From Serratia sp. PL17 (GTDB lineage: Bacteria > Pseudomonadota > Gammaproteobacteria > Enterobacterales > Enterobacteriaceae): a DNA stretch of 64,000 nt. Where the stretch lies: NCBI RefSeq assembly GCF_017832355.1, contig NZ_JAFIBY010000002.1, forward strand, positions 551,061 through 615,060, given 5' to 3'. Positions 10,498 to 20,085 of the stretch are shown one piece after another (position 1 is the first letter of the stretch; every line of letters begins with the position of its first letter). Below the pieces are notes generated by a model. It saw only the letters and a program-made list of their open reading frames with translations, had not been told where the DNA came from and ran no database searches. Made by a program: the position numbers and the translations under genes.

Positions 10498-11127
10498 GTG
10501 ACCGAGTCTCAACAACGGCCAACCGGGCCGGATGATGACAATGTGGTTTGGCATCCGCATGCAGTAATGCGTGCGGATCGCGAAGCGCGTAAGGGTCATA
10601 AAGGTGTGGTGTTGTGGTTTACCGGGTTATCTGGTTCGGGTAAGTCCACCGTGGCGGGGGCGTTGGAACAGGCGCTACATGCCCTTGGCATCAACACTTA
10701 TCTCCTGGACGGTGACAATGTGCGCCACGGTCTGTGTCGCGATCTGGGCTTCTCCGACGATGACCGACGCGAGAATATTCGTCGGGTGGGCGAAGTGTCC
10801 AAGTTGATGGTAGATGCAGGGCTGGTGGTACTCACCGCGTTCATTTCACCGCACCGTACCGAAAGGCAGATGGTACGCGAATTACTCGATGAAAATCGTT
10901 TTATCGAAGTGTTTGTCGACACGCCTCTGGCGATTTGTGAGGCACGTGATCCAAAAGGATTGTACAAAAAAGCCCGTGCCGGTGAGCTGAGAAATTTCAC
11001 CGGAATTGACGCGGTTTATGAGGCACCGGAACGGCCGGATATTCATCTTGATGGCCAACAATTGGTAACAAATTTGATTGCGCAATTGTTAGACGTACTG
11101 CGTGGTCGGGCTATTATCAAACCCTGA
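10498..11127 (+). CDS. cysC: Adenylylsulfate (APS) kinase CysC
   Basis: It phosphorylates APS to PAPS, the substrate of CysH. The 209-residue protein begins at GTG one base after cysN. The P-loop GLSGSGKST lies near 43-51, followed by [10 protein letters not shown] and the APS-binding FISPHR segment. [15 protein letters not shown] stretch typical of the lid follows. It is about eight residues longer than the E. coli protein at the N-terminus. A terminator hairpin starts 6 bases after the stop, closing the cysGDNC operon. Confidence 0.98.
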   Translation: MTESQQRPTGPDDDNVVWHPHAVMRADREARKGHKGVVLWFTGLSGSGKSTVAGALEQALHALGINTYLLDGDNVRHGLCRDLGFSDDDRRENIRRVGEVSKLMVDAGLVVLTAFISPHRTERQMVRELLDENRFIEVFVDTPLAICEARDPKGLYKKARAGELRNFTGIDAVYEAPERPDIHLDGQQLVTNLIAQLLDVLRGRAIIKP

Positions 11128-11133
11128 ATTCAG

Positions 11134-11168
11134 AAAAGCGTGTGGCGTTTTTGCGTCATACGCTTTTT
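11134..11168 (+). terminator. Terminator after cysGDNC
   Basis: AAAAGCGTGTGGCG pairs with the later GCGTCATACGCTTTTT through G-T wobbles, leaving a T-rich loop, and ends in five Ts. It lies directly after cysC and before ygbE, so ygbE probably has its own promoter or relies on readthrough. Confidence 0.75.
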
Positions 11169-11212
11169 ACGCTAAGCCCGCCGAAGAGCGTGCCGAATAA
11201 CCAGGGATCACT

Positions 11213-11530
11213 ATGCAAAATGTCTCGCCAATCTTGATTGACTCAAACCAGGAGAAAGAGGAACCCTCTTATTCTTTCCTGGGCGGCGTCTGCGGCTTTG
11301 TTTTCTACTGGCTGGCGTTCGCGGTGCCGTTTTTGATCTACGGCTCTAACACACTCTTCTTCCTGCTCTATACCTGGCCATTCTTCCTGGCCCTGATGCC
11401 GGTTTCGGTACTGATAGGCATTACACTTAGCATGCTGCTGCGTGGACGCTTGATCCTGACGTTGCTGTTGACGGGGACTATTGTGCTTTGTCTGTTCTGG
11501 CTGGTATTCAGTTTTTTGACCGGCTGGTGA
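11213..11530 (+). CDS. ygbE: DUF3561 small inner-membrane protein (YgbE)
   Basis: This is a small inner-membrane protein of unknown function. The 105 residues have a charged N-terminus and three hydrophobic stretches (about 22-42, 46-75 and 80-103) that should cross the membrane. The segment YGSNTLFFLLYTWPFFLAL is highly characteristic of E. coli YgbE (107 residues), which also sits directly after cysC. The conserved linkage suggests a link to sulfur metabolism, but no biochemical role is established. Confidence 0.9.
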   Translation: MQNVSPILIDSNQEKEEPSYSFLGGVCGFVFYWLAFAVPFLIYGSNTLFFLLYTWPFFLALMPVSVLIGITLSMLLRGRLILTLLLTGTIVLCLFWLVFSFLTGW

Positions 11531-11538
11531 CAGAGTCA

Positions 11539-11556
11539 GGCGCAGTCTCCTGCGCC
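11539..11556. terminator. GC-rich hairpin between convergent ygbE and ABC genes
   Basis: GGCGCAG (11539-11545) and CTGCGCC (11550-11556) form a perfect 7-bp stem with a TCTC loop. Neither strand carries a clear T-run, so it is a weak or factor-assisted terminator at best, or simply a 3'-end stabiliser. Confidence 0.4.
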
Positions 11557-11583
11557 CGACGCATTGCAAAGCCGTGCTGAAGG

Positions 11584-12306
11584 TTACAAAACTTTGCTTA
11601 GAAAAGCCTGAGTTCTTGGGTTGGCAGGGTGACTGAAAATCTGCTGTGGTGTCCCTTCTTCCTGAATGATCCCTTGATCAATAAACAATACCCGATCGGC
11701 CACTTCACGGGCGAAGCCCATTTCATGGGTTACCACCACCATGGTCATACCTTCGTGCGCCAATGATTTCATTACCGCCAGCACTTCGCCAACCAGCTCG
11801 GGATCGAGCGCTGAGGTGGGTTCGTCGAACAGCATGATTTTCGGCTCCATCGCTAGCGCACGAGCAATGGCCACGCGCTGTTGCTGACCACCTGACAGAC
11901 TATTGGGATAGGCGTCAATCTTGTCCAGCAGGCCCACCTTGCGGAGCAAGGCTTCGGCACGCAGGATGGCGTCTGCGCGTGACAGCTTTTTCACGCCCAT
12001 CGGCGCCATGATGATGTTTTCCAACACCGTCATATGCGGGAACAGGTTAAAACGCTGAAACACCATGCCGACGCTTTCACGCATTTTATTGAGATCGGTT
12101 TTCTGGCTGTGTATGGCAAAACCGTTGACCATAATCTCACCGCCAGAAAGCGTCTCCAGCGCATTGATGCAGCGCAGGAAAGTGCTTTTACCCGATCCTG
12201 ATGGGCCTATGACGCAGATCACTTCGTTTGCCGCGATCTCGCAGGAGATACCTCGCAGCACATGGCTATCGCCAAATTGTTTTTGCAGGTTATGTACGCG
12301 AATCAC
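11584..12306 (-). CDS. Polar amino-acid ABC transporter ATP-binding protein (GlnQ/HisP type)
   Basis: This is the cytoplasmic ATPase that powers the adjacent amino-acid importer. It has Walker [10 protein letters not shown], the Q-loop FQRFNLFPH, signature LSGGQQQR and Walker [14 protein letters not shown], all typical of the PAAT subfamily. I prefer the GTG start at 12306 (240 residues, MIRVHNL) because an AGAGG lies about 10 bases upstream. A TTG start at 12315 would add three residues but has poor spacing. It overlaps the 3' end of the permease gene, indicating translational coupling. The substrate is not set by this subunit. Confidence 0.92.
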   Translation of the reverse strand: MIRVHNLQKQFGDSHVLRGISCEIAANEVICVIGPSGSGKSTFLRCINALETLSGGEIMVNGFAIHSQKTDLNKMRESVGMVFQRFNLFPHMTVLENIIMAPMGVKKLSRADAILRAEALLRKVGLLDKIDAYPNSLSGGQQQRVAIARALAMEPKIMLFDEPTSALDPELVGEVLAVMKSLAHEGMTMVVVTHEMGFAREVADRVLFIDQGIIQEEGTPQQIFSHPANPRTQAFLSKVL

Positions 12307-13054
12307 TTTTCCCAAACCTCTTTTCCATGTGTTGCACCATCAGCGAAAGCAGGAAGGTGAGGACCCAATAGACCAATGAAATTGTCAGATAGGGTTCCCA
12401 GTAGGTGGCATAAGCTCCCGAAACGGTACGGGCTGCATAGGCCAGGTCTGCAAGGCCGATGGCGGAGGCCAATGAGGAATCCTTGACGATGGCAATGGCG
12501 TTATTGCCCAGCGGAGGCAACATGCGACGGAATGCCTGTGGCAAGATCACTTTGCGCATGGTTTTGCCGTAGCTCATGCCCAGTGAGCGCGACGCTTCCA
12601 TCTGCCCACGATCGATTGACTGAATGCCTGCACGGAAGATTTCCGAGACGTAAGCGCCAGCGTTGAGCGTAATCGCCACGACGCAGGAAAGAAACGCGCC
12701 GTAATCCGAGCGCAGTGCGCGGGCGAAGTCGCTGCTCATCAGGCCGCTGGTGACCAGCAGGCCGTCACGGGGATTGATAAACAACGGCACTAATGCGAAG
12801 TGCACCACCATAATCTGCACAAACAGTGGCGTACCGCGAAAGGCGCTGATGTAAATGCGCACGGGCCATTGTACGCCGTAATGCAAGATAGGTTTCCAGA
12901 TGCCGTGCGGCGCTTGCGCCAGACGACCTAGCCCGAGGATCAGACCCCAGGTGGTACCCAGTATCACGCAGATAATGGTGCATTTGATGGTCATCCAGGC
13001 GCCTTCCATAAACAATGGGGCATACTCTTGGATAATCTCCCAACGGAAATTCAC
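12290..13054 (-). CDS. Polar amino-acid ABC transporter permease
   Basis: This is the inner-membrane channel subunit of the importer. The 254 residues have about five to six hydrophobic segments and the permease EAA-type loop ([20 protein letters not shown] region, about 160-185) that contacts the ATPase. A single permease gene implies a homodimer, as in GlnP-type systems, rather than an ArtQM or HisQM heterodimer. The gap between it and the binding-protein gene contains inverted repeats that may lower permease expression relative to the binding protein. Confidence 0.92.
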   Translation of the reverse strand: MNFRWEIIQEYAPLFMEGAWMTIKCTIICVILGTTWGLILGLGRLAQAPHGIWKPILHYGVQWPVRIYISAFRGTPLFVQIMVVHFALVPLFINPRDGLLVTSGLMSSDFARALRSDYGAFLSCVVAITLNAGAYVSEIFRAGIQSIDRGQMEASRSLGMSYGKTMRKVILPQAFRRMLPPLGNNAIAIVKDSSLASAIGLADLAYAARTVSGAYATYWEPYLTISLVYWVLTFLLSLMVQHMEKRFGKSDSRT

Positions 13055-13109
13055 TTTCTCGTTCCTTTTTTAGCGAGTTCAGGCTACTGCGCGTCGCCAT
13101 ATTGGGATT

Positions 13110-13209
13110 GGGCAGTGAACGCCATCCTCATGGACTGCATGTCCACTCCGGTGGCTGTGCGCTGCCCGCACCCGCTATGGCTAGCTCGTTACGCCTGCCG
13201 ATCGGCAGG
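13110..13209. repeat. Inverted repeats between binding-protein and permease genes
   Basis: GGGCAG (13110-13115) faces CTGCCC (13162-13167) across an imperfect palindrome whose interior (GTGAACGCC, ATGTCCACTCCGGTG) faintly recalls an ERIC element. A separate perfect 16-base palindrome, CCTGCCGATCGGCAGG, lies at 13194-13209. Neither is followed by a T-run in the direction of transcription. REP- or ERIC-like hairpins in this position commonly protect the upstream message; that role is inferred. Confidence 0.5.
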
Positions 13210-13224
13210 TTGGCATCCGTTGGT

Positions 13225-13995
13225 TCACTCGACGGGCAGCGTAGGGACGTTGCTGTCAAACCAGGTCTGGTAGATTTTGGCGTAGGTCCCGTCAGCAACG
13301 ATCTTCTTCAAACCGGCGTTAATCTTACCGCGCAGTTCGTCGTTGCCTTTGGCGACGGCGATACCGAAATATTGGCGTTCGAATTTGGCGTCGGACACCA
13401 ATTTGAATTCTTTATCCGGGTGGGTCTTGATGTAGAACTTGGCTACCCCGACGTCGCCGACCGCGGCGCCAATACCGTCTTCATACAATTCCTGTAACAT
13501 CAGCGGCGTATTGTCGAAACGCTTAATGGCGGTGCTGTTCTTGCCCAGAGTGTCGGACACCACAATGTCGCCGGTGCTGGAGTTCACAACGCCGACCCTC
13601 AAGGCTTTGAGTGCAGCGATAGAATCCACGGTGGACTCTTTGGGTACGACAATAGCCTGTTCGGCCGGGAAGTAAGGTGCGGAAAAGTCGACCATTTGCT
13701 TACGTTTGTCGGTAATGGTGATACCCGAAATAATGATGTCACGATCGCCGGAGTTTAGCGTGGCAAAGATGCCTTCCCACGGCGTATTTACCAGCTTGAC
13801 TTGAAAGCTCTCTGCGTTGGCCACCGCCTTGATAATATCAATATCAAAACCTTCCAGCTGTTTGCTGCTGTTTTCAAACTCGAAGGGACGATAGGTGCCG
13901 CCGGAGCCGACGACATAAGTCGGTTCAGCCGCCAAGACTGACGCCGACAGGGTGGCGGCCAGACAGGCGCCAATCAGAACTAGGTGTTTTAACAT
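13225..13995 (-). CDS. Periplasmic amino-acid-binding protein of ABC importer
   Basis: This family 3 solute-binding protein delivers its ligand to the permease. The 256-residue precursor has a signal peptide ending near SVLA-AEP (about residue 22). The mature protein has the GGTYRPFEF start and the EGFDIDIIKAV motif of the GlnH/HisJ/ArtJ family, plus GISGITITDKRKQ-like segments. It is the first gene of the minus-strand operon. Possible ArgR boxes upstream would favour a basic amino acid such as arginine as ligand, but I cannot decide this from sequence. Confidence 0.92.
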   Translation of the reverse strand: MLKHLVLIGACLAATLSASVLAAEPTYVVGSGGTYRPFEFENSSKQLEGFDIDIIKAVANAESFQVKLVNTPWEGIFATLNSGDRDIIISGITITDKRKQMVDFSAPYFPAEQAIVVPKESTVDSIAALKALRVGVVNSSTGDIVVSDTLGKNSTAIKRFDNTPLMLQELYEDGIGAAVGDVGVAKFYIKTHPDKEFKLVSDAKFERQYFGIAVAKGNDELRGKINAGLKKIVADGTYAKIYQTWFDSNVPTLPVE

Positions 13996-14401
13996 CGATA
14001 TCCCCGGTAATTAAATGTCGTGCTTGAAGTTTATTTATGCACTATTGATGCATAAAAATAATCTTTAATGAATAAAAATACAACTCCTACCTGATGATGG
14101 ATTTTTTAATGGTGTTAAATATGCAATTTCTGTTGGTGTTTGGAAGAAGCGTTGGTCAAATGTGGAATCAGCCAGTTTTTCTTACTGCATAACGGGGAAA
14201 TTGCTAAATGAGAGCGTGCTGCTTTATCTGGTAGGTTTACGAATGGGCGAAAGTGCTTTTTTTTGCCGCTTTCGGCTCGAATTTAGGTTATAAACTGAGG
14301 AAATTCTCATCCTACTCTGAATTTGGCGGTGAAATGCCGTTCCCAGTGTGGAGTCCAACGAAAAGTTGTGGGATGATTAGGCGGTTTTTCAGGGGGCGGA
14401 G
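13996..14401. promoter_or_regulatory. ABC-operon/ftsB divergent gap, with candidate tandem ARG boxes at 14047-14084
   Basis: TGAATAAAAATACA at 14069-14082 is one base away from the ArgR core TGAAT-WWWW-ATTCA. TGCATAAAAATAAT at 14049-14062 is a weaker copy. Their starts are 20 bases apart, the spacing of paired 18-base ARG boxes separated by two bases, and they end about 55 bases before the binding-protein start. The rest of the gap (14100-14401) shows no gene. The GGGGGCGGAG at about 14391-14400 is the ftsB ribosome binding site. Confidence 0.45.
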
Positions 14402-14722
14402 ATGGGAAAACTTACGCTGTTATTGCTGGCATTGCTCGGTTGGTTACAGTATTCACTGTGGCTGGGCAAAAATGGTGTTCACGATTATGTGCGGGTCAAT
14501 GATGACGTTGCGCTCCAACAGGGCAGCAATGCAAAATTGAAAGCGCGTAACGATCAGCTGTTCGCCGAAATCGACGATTTGAACGGCGGTCAGGAAGCGA
14601 TCGAAGAGCGTGCGCGCAATGAACTGAGCATGATTAAGCCCGGTGAGACTTTCTATCGTTTGGTTCCTGATCAATCCAGACGCAACGCGGCGTCCTCCTC
14701 GCAAAATAACCTACAAAAGTAA
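14402..14722 (+). CDS. ftsB: Cell division protein FtsB
   Basis: FtsB is an essential bitopic membrane protein that forms the FtsQLB complex and helps activate septal peptidoglycan synthesis. The 106 residues have an N-terminal transmembrane helix (about 3-21) followed by a periplasmic leucine-zipper-like coiled coil (about 30-70) and the conserved [18 protein letters not shown] segment. The length is close to E. coli FtsB (103). It begins the ftsB-ispD-ispF-truD series, with ispD starting 3 bases after its stop. Confidence 0.95.
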   Translation: MGKLTLLLLALLGWLQYSLWLGKNGVHDYVRVNDDVALQQGSNAKLKARNDQLFAEIDDLNGGQEAIEERARNELSMIKPGETFYRLVPDQSRRNAASSSQNNLQK

Positions 14723-14725
14723 CGC

Positions 14726-15433
14726 ATGAATCACTCCGCAGGAACCTTTCCATCGGTGATTGCCGTCCTGCCCGCTGCCGGTATTGGCAGCCGTATGCAG
14801 GCGGATTGCCCAAAGCAGTATTTAACGATCGGCCATCAAACCATTCTCGAACACGCGATCCATGCATTGTTGCGGCATCCGCGTATTCCTCAGGTGATTG
14901 TCGCGATCGGCCCAGATGACCAGCAGTTCCGCCAGTTACCCATAGCAAAAGACCCCCGTGTGCGGGTGACCATCGGCGGTCAACAACGCGCTGATTCGGT
15001 AATGGCCGGGCTACAACTGGCCGGCGACGCTAAATGGGTTCTGGTGCACGACGCGGCTCGGCCATGTCTGCATGCAGACGATCTCGAACGTCTGCTGGCG
15101 ATTACTGAGCACAGCGATGTGGGCGGCATTTTGGCTGCGCCGGTGCGTGATACCATGAAGCGCGCCGAAGCGGGTCGCAACGCAATTTCACATACCGTTG
15201 AACGTCAGGACCTGTGGCATGCATTGACACCACAGCTATTTCCATTGGCGTTGCTTAAACTCTGTTTGCAGCGGGCGCTGGATGAAGGTGCAACAGTCAC
15301 TGATGAAGCCTCAGCCCTAGAGCATTGCGGCTATCATCCGCTGTTGGTAACCGGGCGTTCGGACAACATTAAAGTCACGCGACCAGAAGATTTGGCGCTG
15401 GCAGCATTCTATTTAACTCAGTTGGACAATTAA
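14726..15433 (+). CDS. ispD: 2-C-methyl-D-erythritol 4-phosphate cytidylyltransferase IspD
   Basis: It joins CTP to methylerythritol phosphate in the MEP isoprenoid pathway. The 235 residues show the CTP-binding PAAGIGSRM at about 16-24, the QADCPKQY lysine region, [10 protein letters not shown] near 108-117 and a C-terminal [13 protein letters not shown]. All are characteristic of IspD. It is tightly packed between ftsB (3 bases) and ispF (10 bases). Confidence 0.97.
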   Translation: MNHSAGTFPSVIAVLPAAGIGSRMQADCPKQYLTIGHQTILEHAIHALLRHPRIPQVIVAIGPDDQQFRQLPIAKDPRVRVTIGGQQRADSVMAGLQLAGDAKWVLVHDAARPCLHADDLERLLAITEHSDVGGILAAPVRDTMKRAEAGRNAISHTVERQDLWHALTPQLFPLALLKLCLQRALDEGATVTDEASALEHCGYHPLLVTGRSDNIKVTRPEDLALAAFYLTQLDN

Positions 15434-15443
15434 GGAGCGCATC

Positions 15444-15917
15444 ATGCGTATCGGTCACGGTTTTGACGTACATAAATTTGGTGGCGAAGGGCCGCTGGTG
15501 ATCGGTGGTGTTCGTATCCCTTATGAGAAAGGTTTGCTGGCCCATTCCGACGGTGATGTAGCGCTGCATGCAGCGACCGATGCCTTGTTGGGTGCGGCGG
15601 CGCTGGGGGATATTGGTAAACTGTTCCCGGATACCGACCCCGCTTTCAAAGGTGCCGACAGCCGTGAGCTGCTTCGCGAAGCCTGGAAGCGTATCCGTGC
15701 GAAAGGCTATCGTCTGGGGAATTTGGACATTACCATTATTGCTCAGGCACCTAAAATGGCGCCGCATATCCCGCAAATGCGTATTTTCCTGGCGGAAGAC
15801 CTGCAGTGCCATATGGACGATGTCAACGTTAAGGCCACCACTACCGAACAGCTCGGTTTTACCGGACGCGGTGAGGGCATTGCCTGCGAAGCGGTTGCCT
15901 TGTTGATCAAGGAATAA
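15444..15917 (+). CDS. ispF: 2-C-methyl-D-erythritol 2,4-cyclodiphosphate synthase IspF
   Basis: It cyclises CDP-ME 2-phosphate to MEcPP with loss of CMP. The 157-residue protein starts [12 protein letters not shown], which holds the zinc ligands Asp8 and His10, and has [18 protein letters not shown] with the third ligand. [15 protein letters not shown] segment lies near the C-terminus. The length equals that of family members. It is separate from, not fused to, ispD. Confidence 0.97.
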   Translation: MRIGHGFDVHKFGGEGPLVIGGVRIPYEKGLLAHSDGDVALHAATDALLGAAALGDIGKLFPDTDPAFKGADSRELLREAWKRIRAKGYRLGNLDITIIAQAPKMAPHIPQMRIFLAEDLQCHMDDVNVKATTTEQLGFTGRGEGIACEAVALLIKE

Positions 15918-15921
15918 CTGC

Positions 15922-16968
15922 ATGGATATGGCTAACTTGACCTGGCTCCACGGCCAGCCGCAGAGCACTGGCGTGCTGAAAGCCAACCCGGAAGATTTCG
16001 TGGTGGTGGAAGACCTGGGCTTTGAGCCGGACGGGGAAGGCGAACATGTGTTGGTGAACATCCGTAAAAATGGATGTAACACTCAGTTTGTCGCAGATTA
16101 CCTGGCGCGTTTTGCGGGTATTCATGCCCGCTCTGTCAGCTATGCCGGTCTGAAAGATCGCCATGCCGTGACCGAGCAGTGGTTCTGTCTGCATCTACCG
16201 GGGAAAGAAACTCCCGATTTCACCCAGTTCTCACTGGAAGGCTGCGAAGTTCTGGCCAGTGCCCGCCATCTACGCAAAATGCGCATCGGCACGCTGAAAG
16301 GCAATGCCTTCACGTTAGTGCTGCGCCATATTTCCGATCGCCAGGATGTTGAATCTCGCCTGCAGGCGATTGCGGCCGGTGGCGTCCCAAACTACTTTGG
16401 CAGCCAGCGTTTTGGCCGTGGCGGAAATAACCTGGTGATGGCACGGCGTTGGGCGAAGGATGAGATCCGGGTAAAAGAACGCAGTAAACGCAGCTTTTAT
16501 CTGTCCGCCAGTCGTAGTGCACTGTTTAACCTGATTGCAAGTCGACGTTTGGCTAATCAGCAGCAACACACTGTGCTTGAAGGCGATGCCTTGCAGCTCA
16601 GCGGCCGTGGTAGCTGGTTTGTTGCCAAAGCGGACGAACTGGATACTTTACAGCAACGGCTTGATGCCGGTGAATTGCTGATTACGGCTCCCCTGCCGGG
16701 TGACGGCGAACCAGGCACTGCCGGGGAGGCGTTGAGTTTTGAACAGCAATGCCTGCTGGAACAACCTGAACTGATGGCGCTATTAACGCGCGAGCGCGTT
16801 GATCCGGCACGCCGTGCGCTGTTGTTACAGCCAAAAAATATGCAGTGGGACTGGTGGGACGATGCCACCGTTGAACTGCGTTTTTGGCTACCTGCCGGCA
16901 GTTTCGCCACCAGCGTGGTGCGCGAAATTATGCGGCAGGACAACAGTGATACGGACATTAGCGAGTAA
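15922..16968 (+). CDS. truD: tRNA pseudouridine(13) synthase TruD
   Basis: TruD isomerises U13 of tRNA-Glu. The 348 residues contain the catalytic motif [13 protein letters not shown] with Asp79, the [10 protein letters not shown] segment near 155, and the inserted TruD domain. The length matches E. coli (349). The gene begins 4 bases after ispF. In E. coli surE follows directly; here a strong terminator and an acyltransferase gene lie in between. Confidence 0.97.
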   Translation: MDMANLTWLHGQPQSTGVLKANPEDFVVVEDLGFEPDGEGEHVLVNIRKNGCNTQFVADYLARFAGIHARSVSYAGLKDRHAVTEQWFCLHLPGKETPDFTQFSLEGCEVLASARHLRKMRIGTLKGNAFTLVLRHISDRQDVESRLQAIAAGGVPNYFGSQRFGRGGNNLVMARRWAKDEIRVKERSKRSFYLSASRSALFNLIASRRLANQQQHTVLEGDALQLSGRGSWFVAKADELDTLQQRLDAGELLITAPLPGDGEPGTAGEALSFEQQCLLEQPELMALLTRERVDPARRALLLQPKNMQWDWWDDATVELRFWLPAGSFATSVVREIMRQDNSDTDISE

Positions 16969-16972
16969 TAAG

Positions 16973-16997
16973 AAACCTGCGAAAGCAGGTTTTTTTA
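16973..16997 (+). terminator. Terminator after truD
   Basis: AAACCTGC (16973-16980), a GAAA tetraloop and GCAGGTTT (16985-16992) run into seven Ts. It closes the ftsB-truD operon 5 bases after the stop codon, so surE cannot depend on that transcript. Confidence 0.9.
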
Positions 16998-17006
16998 TCA
17001 GATACC

Positions 17007-18119
17007 TTAGCGTTGATTGGCTAATTTTTTTTCTGCATTTAATTTTATCTCTTTCACATTGGCTTGCGATTGTTCGGAGAAACGCTTTTTTAACCATTCA
17101 TAACAGGGCTTCTCAAAGAAGCGATGAGTGAGTTGTGATAAGAATAATGTCAACGCAACAAAAACGACGAATTTTATTCCGAATGGTAAGTTTAGTGGGG
17201 AGAGTATCGCTCCCATGATCAAAATAATAGGAGTATGTATAAGGTAAACAGAGTAGCTGATATCACCGAGCCAAGCTGGAATTCGACTACTGATAATCTG
17301 ATGGAACCACGAACTTAGTGTTGCCAAGCTTAAAATGAGTAACGCGATAAGTGGAATCGGTAAGAAGCTAAGTTTTCCAATCGGAGTCTTTTGATAAACT
17401 AAGTATACAACGGTTGCGAAAAGAATGACGTCAAGGCAACCAATGATAGATTTCTGTATGTGGGTAAGTCCTACTGGCCTCATTCCTTGGGCCATTCTAC
17501 AAACTGCGATCCCCAGTGTGACGCCGGCGATGCATCTAACAAAGCCTGAGGTGACAATACCGTACATCATTTCATGAGCGACCATCAGTGAACCGAATGA
17601 TGTATATAAAACGGTGTAACACATTAAGGAAATAAATAGCAGAAGGTTGGTTTTTACACGACGGATACACCAAGGAACCAAAAATACGGAAACCCAAAAC
17701 TCGACTGAGATTGACCAGCTAGGATCATTCCAGTTCCAGTTGTTGACAAAACCCATATTCTGCAGAAGAAAAATATTTGCAATGCCAGAAATAAATGGCT
17801 CGTCAAAGGGAAAACCTCGTTGGGTCAGCAGATAAATGATACCAACGATAATCATAGTGGCAATATGCAACGGGTACATCCGTGCGAAGCGATAGAAGAT
17901 AAACTTTCTATCACTCATTAAGCCTGATGATAAGGCTTGGCCATAAACATGTGACAAAACAAAACCCGAAAGAATAAAAAAGAAATCAACGGATATATAC
18001 GCATTTTGGAAGGGATAGTCATTCCACCCATATTGACTACCAAAAAAATGGCTTAGCGCGACAGTTAACGCAAACACACCACGTAAACCATCTAAATATT
18101 TTAGTCTTGTTATTGGCAT
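17007..18119 (-). CDS. Acyltransferase family 3 membrane protein (OafA/YrhL-like)
   Basis: This is a multi-pass inner-membrane O-acyltransferase. Relatives acetylate or otherwise acylate surface sugars such as O-antigen or exopolysaccharide. The 370 residues start LKYLDGLRGVFALTVALSHFF, which carries the conserved arginine and histidine of the family, and have roughly ten hydrophobic segments. A charged, lysine-rich cytoplasmic tail ends the protein. Codon use and composition are clearly more AT-rich than the neighbours, and the gene splits the usual truD-surE junction on the opposite strand. Both points suggest horizontal gain. The acceptor is unknown. Confidence 0.88.
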   Translation of the reverse strand: MPITRLKYLDGLRGVFALTVALSHFFGSQYGWNDYPFQNAYISVDFFFILSGFVLSHVYGQALSSGLMSDRKFIFYRFARMYPLHIATMIIVGIIYLLTQRGFPFDEPFISGIANIFLLQNMGFVNNWNWNDPSWSISVEFWVSVFLVPWCIRRVKTNLLLFISLMCYTVLYTSFGSLMVAHEMMYGIVTSGFVRCIAGVTLGIAVCRMAQGMRPVGLTHIQKSIIGCLDVILFATVVYLVYQKTPIGKLSFLPIPLIALLILSLATLSSWFHQIISSRIPAWLGDISYSVYLIHTPIILIMGAILSPLNLPFGIKFVVFVALTLFLSQLTHRFFEKPCYEWLKKRFSEQSQANVKEIKLNAEKKLANQR

Positions 18120-18396
18120 TGAGGAGAGAAACCTTGAAGTTATTGAATTACGATTTTACTTGAGTGCGACCGTATTGTCAGGTTTTCGTAAGGATTGCGT
18201 GATGATCTTCAGATATTCTCTGTGAGCAGGGTTGCAGCATTGGGGGGCTTTTCCCTTGGTGACTGGACATGCCGGGGGGAGTAAACATAATATCTGCTGG
18301 TTAAGCGCCTCCTTTTAGGCACTTTCTACCAAGTATTTACATGCTGGGCCGCGTTGCAAGGGGTCTGGTTGAGAGATAAAAAGAAGATAACCTCAT

Positions 18397-19158
18397 ATGC
18401 GGATATTGCTGAGTAATGACGACGGCGTGACCGCCCCAGGCATTCAGGTGCTGGCGGCGGCACTGCGTGAGTTCGCCGAAGTACAAGTTGTAGCGCCCGA
18501 TCGTAACCGTAGCGGTTCTTCCAATGCGTTGACGCTGGAATCCCCATTGCGCACCCTGACGATGCCCAATGGGGATATTGCTGTACAGCAAGGGACGCCG
18601 ACCGATTGCGTGTATCTGGGCGTGAATGCTCTGATGCAACCCGCGCCGGATATCGTGGTTTCTGGTATCAACGCCGGCCCTAATTTGGGTGATGATGTTA
18701 TTTATTCCGGTACTGTTGCCGCCGCCATGGAAGGACGCCATTTGGGTTTACCGGCGCTGGCGGTGTCGCTGAACGGCCACCAGCATTATGCTACTGCCGC
18801 AGTGATTACCTGCCGGATACTGCGAGCGCTACAGCGTGAGCCGTTACGTACCGGTAAAATTCTGAATATCAACGTGCCTGATTTACCCTTGGAACAGATC
18901 AAGGGAATTCGCGTGACACGCTGCGGTAGCCGACACCCTGCCGACAAAGTGTTCTGCCAGCAGGATCCTCGTGGGCAAAACCTCTATTGGATTGGGCCAC
19001 CGGGTGATAAGTTTGATGCCGGGCCGGACACGGATTTCGCTGCAGTTGAGCAGGGTTACGTGGCAATCACACCATTGCAGGTGGATTTAACCGCCTATAC
19101 GGCCCAAGACGTGGTAAAAACGTGGTTAACCAAAGCAGGGGTTGGCGGGGAATGGTGA
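18397..19158 (+). CDS. surE: 5'/3'-nucleotidase SurE
   Basis: SurE is a metal-dependent phosphatase acting on nucleoside monophosphates and short polyphosphate; it supports stationary-phase survival with Pcm. The 253 residues open with [11 protein letters not shown], whose paired aspartates bind the metal, followed by [14 protein letters not shown] and [25 protein letters not shown]. The length matches E. coli. The stop overlaps the pcm start by 7 bases. Upstream (18120-18396) is AT-rich spacer next to the inserted acyltransferase, where a new surE promoter must lie. Confidence 0.96.
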   Translation: MRILLSNDDGVTAPGIQVLAAALREFAEVQVVAPDRNRSGSSNALTLESPLRTLTMPNGDIAVQQGTPTDCVYLGVNALMQPAPDIVVSGINAGPNLGDDVIYSGTVAAAMEGRHLGLPALAVSLNGHQHYATAAVITCRILRALQREPLRTGKILNINVPDLPLEQIKGIRVTRCGSRHPADKVFCQQDPRGQNLYWIGPPGDKFDAGPDTDFAAVEQGYVAITPLQVDLTAYTAQDVVKTWLTKAGVGGEW

Positions 19159-19778
19159 ACAAGCGTATGCAAACATTGCTGACGCAGCTGCGTCAACAAG
19201 GGATCCGGGACGAGCGGTTGCTGCAGGCGATCGAGGCGGTGCCGCGCGAACGTTTTGTTGATGAAGCACTTGAACACAAAGCCTATGAGAATACTGCGTT
19301 GCCCATCGGGTCTGGCCAAACGATCTCCCAGCCTTATATGGTCGCACGGATGACCGAACTCCTGAACCTGACACCCACGTCAAGGGTGTTGGAGATCGGT
19401 ACCGGCTCAGGCTATCAAACCGCTATTTTGGCGCATCTGGTGCAACATGTTTGCTCCGTTGAACGCATCAAGGGGTTGCAATGGCAGGCCAAACGCCGCC
19501 TGAAGCAACTTGATCTTCACAATGTTTCAACTCGTCACGGTGATGGCTGGCAGGGCTGGGCATCTCGTGGTCCGTTTGATGCCATTATTGTCACTGCCGC
19601 GCCGCCGGAAATCCCCCCCGCGTTGATGGAGCAGTTGGATGACGGCGGCATTCTGGTATTGCCAGTGGGTGAGCAGTCTCAAATCCTCAAGCGCATTCAA
19701 CGACAAGGGAGCGAGTTTGTCGTCGATATCGTCGAAGCCGTGCGCTTTGTACCCTTGGTGAAGGGTGAGTTAGCCTAG
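19152..19778 (+). CDS. pcm: Protein-L-isoaspartate O-methyltransferase Pcm
   Basis: Pcm methylates isoaspartyl residues in aged proteins as the first step of repair. I chose the ATG at 19152, which gives 208 residues starting MVNKRMQ as in E. coli; an in-frame start 30 bases upstream is unlikely. The SAM-binding motif [12 protein letters not shown] lies near 80-91, and [13 protein letters not shown] near 140. The gene overlaps surE by 7 bases, the conserved surE-pcm pair. Confidence 0.96.
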   Translation: MVNKRMQTLLTQLRQQGIRDERLLQAIEAVPRERFVDEALEHKAYENTALPIGSGQTISQPYMVARMTELLNLTPTSRVLEIGTGSGYQTAILAHLVQHVCSVERIKGLQWQAKRRLKQLDLHNVSTRHGDGWQGWASRGPFDAIIVTAAPPEIPPALMEQLDDGGILVLPVGEQSQILKRIQRQGSEFVVDIVEAVRFVPLVKGELA

Positions 19779-20085
19779 CGATTGTCTGAATTTTCGACAG
19801 GATACGAAATCTGTTGCACTTTCATCACCTCTGGTTAAGGTTTTACCGTTTCAATAAAACTAATTTTCAATACAATTGCCTTTCTGCGTAGTTGTCTTAT
19901 GGTGCAGCACCGCTAATGTGGTTAGCATTGGCGCGCTGTTTTGAGGCTCGGGCATGAAATTTCCTGACGTTCAGGGATCGGCCGCGGGCACCTTTCATGG
20001 TAGAAACTGAGAGAATGGTAAAAGCTCAGCTACGATGTAAAGGGTATTTTGGATATATCGCTGATATTGCTGTCATGGGGGAAGC
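19779..20085. other. pcm-nlpD intergenic region
   Basis: The 307 bases hold no gene or clear hairpin terminator. The nlpD promoter is expected here, and basal rpoS transcription through nlpD would start from it. A GGGGGAAGC just before 20086 is the likely nlpD ribosome binding site. Confidence 0.4.

Noticed and set aside
15375..16082. Open frame of 235 codons antisense to ispF and truD
   Set aside because: It runs across three confident genes on the other strand and has no domain signature.
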